Below, piece after piece: positions 1-6,830 of a DNA stretch of 11,990 nt. Location of the stretch: assembly GCA_945912085.1 (NCBI GenBank), contig CAMEBJ010000020.1:1-11990 (forward strand). The letters are read 5' to 3'. The notes under the pieces were generated by a model. The model was not told the origin of the DNA and did no database searches. It saw only the letters and a list, made by a program, of their open reading frames with translations. Source of the stretch: an uncultured Bacteroidales bacterium (GTDB taxonomy: Bacteria > Bacteroidota > Bacteroidia > Bacteroidales > UBA932). Position 1 is the stretch's first letter; each line of letters starts with the position of its first letter. The position numbers and the translations under genes were made by a program.

Positions 1-887
1 GCGACCTGCTGCCCGATTCCAACAGCATCTTCAATTCAGCCGTCGTGCCTTTCGGGGACGGATATGCCGGTGTCTTCCGTTGTGACGACACGAATATCCG
101 TATGACCCTGCACGCAGGTTTCTCAAAAGACGGCATCAACTGGGAACTCAACCCCCAGACCATCCGTTTCGAAGGCGGCGGTCCTGAAATCGGGGTGTGG
201 GAGTATGGCTACGACCCGCGCGTCTGTAAAATCGGTGACAAGTATTATGTTACCTGGTGCAACGGTTACCACGGCCCTACAATCGGGATTGCGTGGACAA
301 CCGATTTCAAGACTTTCCACCAGATGGAGAATTCCTTTCTGCCGTACAACCGCAACGGAGTGCTATTCCCACGAAAAATCGGAGGAAAATACGCTATGCT
401 CTCCCGTCCGAGCGACACAGGGCACACTCCTTTCGGGGACATCTTCTACTCGGAATCCCCTGACCTTGAATACTGGGGGCATCACCGTTTCGTGATGGGT
501 CCGACAGCCTTCGAAAAAAGCGCCTGGCAATGCTGCAAGACTGGAGCCGGGCCTATACCGATTGAGACCTCAGAAGGATGGCTGATGCTCTACCACGGAG
601 TGCACCACACCTGTCAGGGTTACAACTATTCCTTCGGCGCAGCTCTTCTCGACAGGGAAGAGCCTTGGAAAGTAATTGCCCGCACAGGTCCATATCTCCT
701 TCATCCTGAGACTATTTACGAATGCACCGGCGATGTTCCGAACGTCTGCTTCCCTTGTTCGACAATCCACGACCCGCAGACTGGAAGACTGGCCATCTAC
801 TACGGATGCGCCGACACCTGCGTCGGCCTGGCATTCGGATATATCGATGAAATAATTGAATTTACAAAAAAGAACAATATTCTCTAA
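1..887 (+). CDS. GH130 mannoside phosphorylase, 3' part (likely beta-1,4-mannosyl-N-acetylglucosamine phosphorylase)
   Basis: This is the C-terminal part of a GH130 enzyme that uses phosphate to split beta-mannosides, giving mannose-1-phosphate. The frame is open from base 3 to the TAA at 885-887, so the start lies left of the window. Numbering from the codon at base 3, the catalytic Asp of the DPR motif is D71, followed by an RN pair (R117-N118), K179, H198 and D271. These keep the relative spacing I recall for UhgbMP D104, R150-N151, K212, H231 and D304 (constant offset of 33), which include phosphate- and substrate-binding residues. That favours a phosphorylase over the hydrolytic GH130 beta-1,2-mannosidases. 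If the offset holds, about 33 residues are missing. Family members of this type, such as B. thetaiotaomicron BT1033, act on Man-beta-1,4-GlcNAc from N-glycan cores, probably in the cytoplasm. The next gene starts 10 nt downstream, so it is probably co-transcribed. The exact acceptor sugar is inferred from family resemblance. Confidence 0.88.
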   Translation, partial: DLLPDSNSIFNSAVVPFGDGYAGVFRCDDTNIRMTLHAGFSKDGINWELNPQTIRFEGGGPEIGVWEYGYDPRVCKIGDKYYVTWCNGYHGPTIGIAWTTDFKTFHQMENSFLPYNRNGVLFPRKIGGKYAMLSRPSDTGHTPFGDIFYSESPDLEYWGHHRFVMGPTAFEKSAWQCCKTGAGPIPIETSEGWLMLYHGVHHTCQGYNYSFGAALLDREEPWKVIARTGPYLLHPETIYECTGDVPNVCFPCSTIHDPQTGRLAIYYGCADTCVGLAFGYIDEIIEFTKKNNIL

Positions 888-897
888 TTAACGGAAT

Positions 898-3231
898 ATG
901 AACTATCTCAAACGTCCACTAGTTGCAGCCTTGGCCTTTTTCGCCGGGGCTGCGGCAGGTTTTTCGGGAGAGAGGAACTGTAGCGGAGATTTTCCTGACA
1001 GCGGGGAGAAAGCCGCCCCGGAGGAGAGGCTGACTGACTATGTCAACCCTTTTGTCGGCACCTCGAATTTCGGAACGACCAATCCGGGAGCTGTCTGCCC
1101 AAACGGAATGATGTCGGTCACCCCTTTCAACGTGACAGGTTCCGAAAAGAATGTCTTTGACAAGGACAGCCGATGGTGGTCAACTCCTTACACTTCCGAC
1201 AACTGCTACCTGACCGGCTTTTCGCACGTGAACCTGAGCGGAGTCGGCTGCCCGGAGGTGGGACTTGCCCTGACAATGCCGACAACCGGCAGTCTGATAG
1301 TGGATTACAGAATGTACGGCTCGGAGTACACCGACGAGGTTTCCAGACCGGGCTACTACGGATGTCTGCTGACAAACTACGGTATCAGGGCCGAGGTCAG
1401 TGCAACCCCGAGGACATCAATTGAGAGATTCACCTTCCCTCAGGGACAGGGCAACATCCTGGTGAATTTCGGCCAGGGACTCACAAATGAGACAGGGGCC
1501 TGGATCAGGAAAATCAGCGACACTGAAATCGAGGGAATGAGGCTTGCCGGGACTTTCTGCTACAATCCTCAGGCGGTCTTCCCGGTGTATTTCGCCGTTC
1601 GCATCAACAAGACTCCTTCAGGGAACGGTTTCTGGAAAAAGCAGCCGGTGATGAAGGGAGTGGAAGCGGAATGGACTCCGGACAACGGCAAATACAAGAT
1701 TTACGAGCGCTTCGGAAAGGAAATCGCCGGAGACGACATCGGCTACTGGTTCTCTTTCGAGACGGAGGAAGGCGAAAGCGTGGAACTCCAGATGGGAGTC
1801 TCCTTTGTCAGCTGCAGGAACGCCTGGGAGAATCTTGACCGCGAGCAGAAGCCTCTGTCTGAAGGCATTACAAACTTCGACAAGGTGGCTGCGGAAGCAT
1901 CGGAGAAATGGGAAAGCGACCTTTCCAGAATCAGGGTAAGCGGTGGAAGTCTGAAAGACCGCCAGGTGTTCTACACTTCCCTTTACCACACCCTCATCCA
2001 TCCGAATATCCTCAACGACGTGAACGGGGAATATCCACTGATGGAAAACGACGGCATCGGCCGGGTGGAGGCAGGACACAACCGCTACACAGTCTTCTCA
2101 CTCTGGGACACCTACCGCAACGTTCACCAGCTGATGACCCTCGTCTTTCCCGAAAGACAGACGGATATGGTCCGTTCGATGATTGACATCAGCAAGGAAT
2201 GGGGCTGGATGCCGAAATGGGAACTTTTCGGAAAGGAAACCTTCACGATGGAGGGCGACCCGGCAATTCCGGTCATAGCCGACACCTGGCTCAAGGGCCT
2301 TCGCGACTTCGACATCGATGCAGCGTGGGAAGCCTTCCTCAGGTCGGCACAGACTCCGGGGAAAGACAACCTGATGCGTCCCGACATTGACCCGTACATT
2401 GAAAAGGGATATATACCGCTCGGGATGTACTCCGCGGACCTTTCAGGCGACAATTCAGTCTCACACGCCCTTGAGTACTATGTGGCTGACAATGCCCTCA
2501 GCCTCCTTGCAAAGGAACTGGGCAAGGAAGAGGAAGCTGCTCTGTTCAGAGAAAGATCATTGGGATACAAACATTACTACAGTTCCGAATCCGGTACCCT
2601 CCGGCCACTGAATCCTGACGGGACCTTCCTTGAGCCTTTCAACCCTCGTCAGGGAGAGAACTTCGAGCCTGTGCCGGGCTTCCACGAAGGAAGTGCGTGG
2701 AACTACACTTTCTATGTTCCACACGATGTTTACGGGCTCGCAAAACTGATGGGAGGTCAGAAAGCTTTCATCACAAGGCTTCAGAAAGTCTTCGACGAAG
2801 GGCTTTTCGACCCGGCCAACGAACCGGACATCGCCTACCCTTACCTTTTCAGCTATTTCCCTTCAGAGGCCTGGCGCACGCACAGGACTGTCTCGGAAAT
2901 ACTTGAAAAATACTACACCACCCGTCCTGACGGCATTCCGGGCAACGATGACACCGGAACGATGTCGGCCTGGGCGGTGTTCTCGATGATGGGTTTCTAC
3001 CCTGACTGCCCGGGAGACCCTTCCTACACCCTCACCATCCCTGTTTTCGACAAGGTAACCATTAGGCTGGACCCTAATCTTTGCGGGGGGAACAGCGAAA
3101 TGACCATAATCAGGAATGGAGAAGGACAAGGGCTTCGGTCCGTCCGCAATGCATCCAGGACATTGAAAGGCTTCAGAATCAGCCACAAGGATCTGGTTAA
3201 AGGTGCAAAACTGGAATTCAACTGCAATTGA
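898..3231 (+). CDS. GH92 exo-alpha-mannosidase with divergent, short active-site loop
   Basis: A 777-residue GH92 enzyme, a calcium-dependent inverting exo-alpha-mannosidase. Residues 1-22 form a hydrophobic export signal. C28 has no lipobox around it, so ordinary signal-peptidase cleavage into the periplasm is likely. The mature protein begins with the GH92 N-terminal beta-sandwich near residue 47 (DYVNPFVGT), followed by the (alpha/alpha)6 barrel. The catalytic acid is probably E597 in HEGSAWNYTF. The general-base motif is GNDD at 682-685, followed by GTMSAW. The acid-to-base distance is 88 residues, against 104 and 111 in the other two GH92 domains of this operon, and the usual YAHGNEPSHH segment is replaced by a PANEPDIAYPY version. 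The enzyme therefore belongs to a different GH92 subgroup, and its linkage (alpha-1,3, -1,4 or other) cannot be fixed from sequence. It follows the GH130 gene by 10 nt and precedes the fusion gene by 8 nt. ATG 898 is chosen because the signal peptide begins there; there is no Shine-Dalgarno, as is usual in Bacteroidota. Confidence 0.93.
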   Translation: MNYLKRPLVAALAFFAGAAAGFSGERNCSGDFPDSGEKAAPEERLTDYVNPFVGTSNFGTTNPGAVCPNGMMSVTPFNVTGSEKNVFDKDSRWWSTPYTSDNCYLTGFSHVNLSGVGCPEVGLALTMPTTGSLIVDYRMYGSEYTDEVSRPGYYGCLLTNYGIRAEVSATPRTSIERFTFPQGQGNILVNFGQGLTNETGAWIRKISDTEIEGMRLAGTFCYNPQAVFPVYFAVRINKTPSGNGFWKKQPVMKGVEAEWTPDNGKYKIYERFGKEIAGDDIGYWFSFETEEGESVELQMGVSFVSCRNAWENLDREQKPLSEGITNFDKVAAEASEKWESDLSRIRVSGGSLKDRQVFYTSLYHTLIHPNILNDVNGEYPLMENDGIGRVEAGHNRYTVFSLWDTYRNVHQLMTLVFPERQTDMVRSMIDISKEWGWMPKWELFGKETFTMEGDPAIPVIADTWLKGLRDFDIDAAWEAFLRSAQTPGKDNLMRPDIDPYIEKGYIPLGMYSADLSGDNSVSHALEYYVADNALSLLAKELGKEEEAALFRERSLGYKHYYSSESGTLRPLNPDGTFLEPFNPRQGENFEPVPGFHEGSAWNYTFYVPHDVYGLAKLMGGQKAFITRLQKVFDEGLFDPANEPDIAYPYLFSYFPSEAWRTHRTVSEILEKYYTTRPDGIPGNDDTGTMSAWAVFSMMGFYPDCPGDPSYTLTIPVFDKVTIRLDPNLCGGNSEMTIIRNGEGQGLRSVRNASRTLKGFRISHKDLVKGAKLEFNCN

Positions 3232-3239
3232 CAGAAACT

Positions 3240-6200
3240 ATGAAATACAACAAACTGACAATCTTGCTCTGCGGACTTGCCGCAGTCTGCTGTGGGAGAA
3301 GCGAAGTCTCCTACACCAATTACGTCGATCCGAAAATCGGCTCCGGAGGACACGGACACGTTTTTGTCGGTGCCGACGTGCCTTTCGGTATGGTCCAGCT
3401 GGGTCCGACCAGCATTCCGGAGAAATGGGACTGGTGCTCAGGCTACCACGACACTGACTCCACCGTCATCGGTTTTTCACACACCCATCTGAGCGGTACG
3501 GGAATAGGTGATTTGTTCGATGTCACAGTGATGCCCGTCACAGGCCATCCCGAGTATGCACGAGGAACTCAGGACGACCCTCAGTCCGGTCTCTGGTCCT
3601 ATGCCGACAGGACAAGGGAAACTGTCCGTCCTGGCTACTACAGCGTGCCTCTGACACGCTACGGAATCACTGCTGAGCTCACAGCCACCAATAGGGTCGG
3701 ACTGCACCGCTACACCTTCCCTGCATCTGAGGAATCGGCAATAGTCTTCGACCTTGAAAACGGAGGCTGCTGGGACAAGGCCACGGACACCTTCATCGAA
3801 AAATGCGGGGAGAACGCCCTCAGGGGCTACCGCTTCTCAAAAGGCTGGGCCAAGGACCAGAAAATCTTCTTCTATGCCGAGTTCTCAAAGCCTTTCTCTG
3901 CCTTCGAGGTCGTAACTAAGCCCAACAAGGACGGAGAGAACCTTCCTCTGTTTGCAAGGGCTGATTTCAGCACCTTCGAGGGAGAGCAGATTCTCCTGAA
4001 AGTGGCCCTGTCACCTGTCAGCGCAGAAGGGGCTCAGGCGAATATGCTTGCTGAACTCCCTCACTGGGATTTCGACAGGACTGCCAGGGAAGCCGACAGG
4101 CTGTGGAACGCAGAACTTTCAAAAATCAAGGTCGAAACCAAGGACGAGACAGCCCTGAAAGTGTTCTACACGGCATTGTTCCACACAATGATTGCTCCCG
4201 CTTCCTTCTGCGACGTTGACGGAACCTACAGAGGAGCCGACGGCCTGATTCACGAGAACCCGGGACACGAGACCTACACCATTTTCTCGCTTTGGGACAC
4301 CTATCGAGGTGCTATGCCGCTGTACAGCATATTCCAGAAAGAAAGATATTCCGATTTCATCAACACAATGCTGAACATCTGCCAGGAGCAGGGAAAACTT
4401 CCGGTGTGGCATCTTGCAGGCTGCGAGACAGACTGCATGGTCGGCAACCCGGGCATTCCTCCAGTTGCTGATGCCATAGTGAAAGAAATCAGTGGAATCG
4501 ACAATGAGAGAGCCTTCCGTGCAATGGTGCAATCGGCGATGCGCCTTGACAGAGGGCAGGAGCACAGGGTTAAATATGGCTACATACCAAATGACCTTTT
4601 CAGCGAATCAGTGGCCTACGACCTTGAATATGCCCTTGCTGACGGAGCCCTGGCCCTTGCTGCGGAAAAGCTTGCATCCGATGCCGAATCATCCTCGAAA
4701 GCTGCCGAGTATCTCCGGCAGGCTGAATATTTCAGAAACCGAAGCTATTCCTACCGCAACCTTTTCGACCCTCAGCTAGGATTCATCAGAGGAAAGGACA
4801 GCAAAGGCAACTTCCGCAAGGACTACAGCCCGTTCTCTTCCGCCCACCGTGCCGATGACTACTGCGAAGGCAACGGCTGGCAGTACACCTGGCTGGTTCC
4901 ACACGACTTCAAAGGCCTTGCTGACTGTTTCGGAGGAAAGAAACAGCTCCTTGAAAAGCTCGACCAGCTCTTCACCGTGCCTTCAGTGATTGAAGGCGAG
5001 GAGACTTCCCCGGACATTTCCGGCCTCATTGGTCAATATGCCCACGGAAACGAGCCAAGCCACCACATCCTTTATTTCTACACGATGGCAGGCCAGCCGT
5101 GGAAGACGGCAGACAGGGTAAGGGAAGTCCTCTCCACCCTCTATCATGCTGAACCTGACGGACTTTCCGGAAACGAGGACGTGGGCCAGATGTCCGCCTG
5201 GTACATCCTGTCATCCCTGGGTTTCTATGAAGTGGAGCCTGCTTCGGCAAGATACTGGTTCGGAACCCCTCTGTTCGACAAGGCAACAATCCAGGTTGAA
5301 GGAGGCACTTTCACCGTAACGGCCCTGAACAACAGCGACACGAACAGGTACATCCAGAGCATCACCCTGAACGGGAAGGCCTACACAAAGGGATATATAT
5401 CCCACAAGGACATAGCCGCAGGCGGAGAACTCGTGCTGACGATGGGACCTCAGCCGAAGGTGTGGTACTGCGCAAACGAGCCCACCGCCTATCTGGACAA
5501 AAGACCTGAACCTTCAAAAAGGCTTTTCAGCTCCCAGGCTGTCGAAAAAGACATCGAAAGGGTCTGCGGCCTGCTGGAGAACCCGCGTCTGAGGTGGATG
5601 TTCGCAAACTGCTACCCCAACACCCTCGACACCACAGTCCATCCGGCAAAGGATGACAACGGACAGCCTGACACCTTCGTTTACACGGGAGACATCCCAG
5701 CGATGTGGCTGCGCGACTCGGGTGCCCAGGTGTGGCCCTATCTGAGATATGTCTCTGAGGATGAGAGCCTGCGCAGGATGATTGCAGGAGTAATCAACCG
5801 CCAGTTCAAGTGCATCTGCATCGACCCCTACGCCAATGCCTTCAATGTGGAGCCCATCGGAGCAGCGGACAAGAGCGACTGGCCACAGGCAGACCCTTAT
5901 GTCTTCGAGAGGAAGTGGGAAATCGACTCCCATTGCTACCCGCTCAGGCTTGCCTACGGGTACTGGAAGCAGAGCGGTGACACCTCTGTCTTCGGAGAGA
6001 CCTGGATTGAGGCCATCGGGAAAATCCTCACCACTCTGCGCGAGCAGCAGCGCAAGGACGGGCATGGGAGCTATGTTTTCCTTCGCCGCACGGACAGGCA
6101 GCTCGACACCAAATGCGTTGTAGGAAGAGGCAATCCGGTGAAAGCCAACGGATTAATCGCATCTTCCTTCCGTCCGTCGGACGATGCCACGACATTCGAG

Positions 6201-6830
6201 TTCCTGATTCCTTCCAATTTTATGGCAGTGTCCTCCCTGAGGAAGGCAGCTGAGATTCTCACCGAAGTCAATTCAAGAAAGGACCTCGCTGACGAATGCC
6301 TTTCACTTGCCTCCGAGGTCGAGAATGCCCTCAGGGAGAATGCCATCTTCCACCATCCGGAGTACGGCGACATCTATGCCTACGAGACTGACGGTTTCGG
6401 CAACAAATACATTATGGATGATGCCAATGTGCCTTCCCTGCTTGCTATGAGCTATCTGGGAGACGTGAAATCCGACGATCCCATCTGGCAGAACACCCGC
6501 AGGTTTGTCTGGAGCGAAGCCAATCCCTACTTCTTCCGTGGAGCAGCCGGGGAAGGAATCGGAGGACCCCACATCGGTCAGGAGGTTATCTGGCCGATGA
6601 GCATTATGATGAGGGCTTTCACCTCAACCGACGATGATGAAATCCGGGATTGCATCTGCTCCCTGATGACCACCGACGCAGGAACAGGCTTCATTCACGA
6701 ATCCTTCAACAGGAATGATTCCGAAATATTCACCCGTGAGTGGTTTGCCTGGCAGAACACCCTCTTCGGGGAACTCATTCTCAAACTCATTGACGACGGC
6801 AAACTTCATATTCTGAACAATATTATATGA
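3240..6830 (+). CDS. GH92-GH125 fusion: two exo-alpha-mannosidases in one chain
   Basis: A 1196-residue protein carrying two complete glycosidase domains. Residues 1-18 are an export signal ending in a Cys pair (C17-C18); lipidation is possible, but the lipobox is not canonical. The GH92 domain spans about 25-737, with probable acid E543 (CEGNGWQYTW), a SPDISGLIGQYAHGNEPSHH segment and base motif GNED at 644-647. After roughly 20 linker residues a GH125 domain runs from about 757 to the end. It contains the family signature TGDIPAMWLRDS near 816-827, D981 (RPSDDATTF) and E1154 (TGFIHESF). These two lie 173 residues apart, the spacing of the acid Asp220 and base Glu393 I recall for Clostridium perfringens GH125. 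GH125 enzymes remove non-reducing alpha-1,6-mannose without metal; GH92 enzymes remove other alpha-linked mannose. There is no internal signal peptide or frame break. ATG 3240 is preferred over an upstream in-frame TTG (3228) that would overlap the previous stop. The stop overlaps the next ATG. Confidence 0.93.
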   Translation: MKYNKLTILLCGLAAVCCGRSEVSYTNYVDPKIGSGGHGHVFVGADVPFGMVQLGPTSIPEKWDWCSGYHDTDSTVIGFSHTHLSGTGIGDLFDVTVMPVTGHPEYARGTQDDPQSGLWSYADRTRETVRPGYYSVPLTRYGITAELTATNRVGLHRYTFPASEESAIVFDLENGGCWDKATDTFIEKCGENALRGYRFSKGWAKDQKIFFYAEFSKPFSAFEVVTKPNKDGENLPLFARADFSTFEGEQILLKVALSPVSAEGAQANMLAELPHWDFDRTAREADRLWNAELSKIKVETKDETALKVFYTALFHTMIAPASFCDVDGTYRGADGLIHENPGHETYTIFSLWDTYRGAMPLYSIFQKERYSDFINTMLNICQEQGKLPVWHLAGCETDCMVGNPGIPPVADAIVKEISGIDNERAFRAMVQSAMRLDRGQEHRVKYGYIPNDLFSESVAYDLEYALADGALALAAEKLASDAESSSKAAEYLRQAEYFRNRSYSYRNLFDPQLGFIRGKDSKGNFRKDYSPFSSAHRADDYCEGNGWQYTWLVPHDFKGLADCFGGKKQLLEKLDQLFTVPSVIEGEETSPDISGLIGQYAHGNEPSHHILYFYTMAGQPWKTADRVREVLSTLYHAEPDGLSGNEDVGQMSAWYILSSLGFYEVEPASARYWFGTPLFDKATIQVEGGTFTVTALNNSDTNRYIQSITLNGKAYTKGYISHKDIAAGGELVLTMGPQPKVWYCANEPTAYLDKRPEPSKRLFSSQAVEKDIERVCGLLENPRLRWMFANCYPNTLDTTVHPAKDDNGQPDTFVYTGDIPAMWLRDSGAQVWPYLRYVSEDESLRRMIAGVINRQFKCICIDPYANAFNVEPIGAADKSDWPQADPYVFERKWEIDSHCYPLRLAYGYWKQSGDTSVFGETWIEAIGKILTTLREQQRKDGHGSYVFLRRTDRQLDTKCVVGRGNPVKANGLIASSFRPSDDATTFEFLIPSNFMAVSSLRKAAEILTEVNSRKDLADECLSLASEVENALRENAIFHHPEYGDIYAYETDGFGNKYIMDDANVPSLLAMSYLGDVKSDDPIWQNTRRFVWSEANPYFFRGAAGEGIGGPHIGQEVIWPMSIMMRAFTSTDDDEIRDCICSLMTTDAGTGFIHESFNRNDSEIFTREWFAWQNTLFGELILKLIDDGKLHILNNII
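6827..6830 (+). promoter_or_regulatory. ATGA stop-start overlap between two mannosidase genes
   Basis: The TGA of the GH92-GH125 gene (6828-6830) shares bases with the ATG of the third GH92 gene (6827-6829). Such overlaps usually mean the two genes are translated from one mRNA, with the second start served by ribosomes finishing the first. No Shine-Dalgarno is visible upstream, and the preceding bases are AT-rich. Confidence 0.8.

Noticed and set aside
45..47. GTG as the start of the GH130 gene
   Set aside because: The frame is open to the left edge, and the residues before it ([12 protein letters not shown]) are conserved GH130 sequence, so the true start is outside the window.
3228..3230. 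TTG as the start of the GH92-GH125 gene
   Set aside because: It would overlap the preceding stop and add four residues before the natural signal peptide; the ATG at 3240 starts directly with MKYNK and the hydrophobic stretch.
5448..5507. Missed stop or frameshift producing an artificial GH92-GH125 fusion
   Set aside because: The frame is continuous, both domains are full length, and no second signal peptide or start region is visible at the junction.
5514..6065. 183-codon minus-strand reading frame opposite the GH125 domain
   Set aside because: It lies wholly within a well-supported coding domain, shows no recognisable family motif, and is of the kind produced by GC-leaning codon use on the sense strand.
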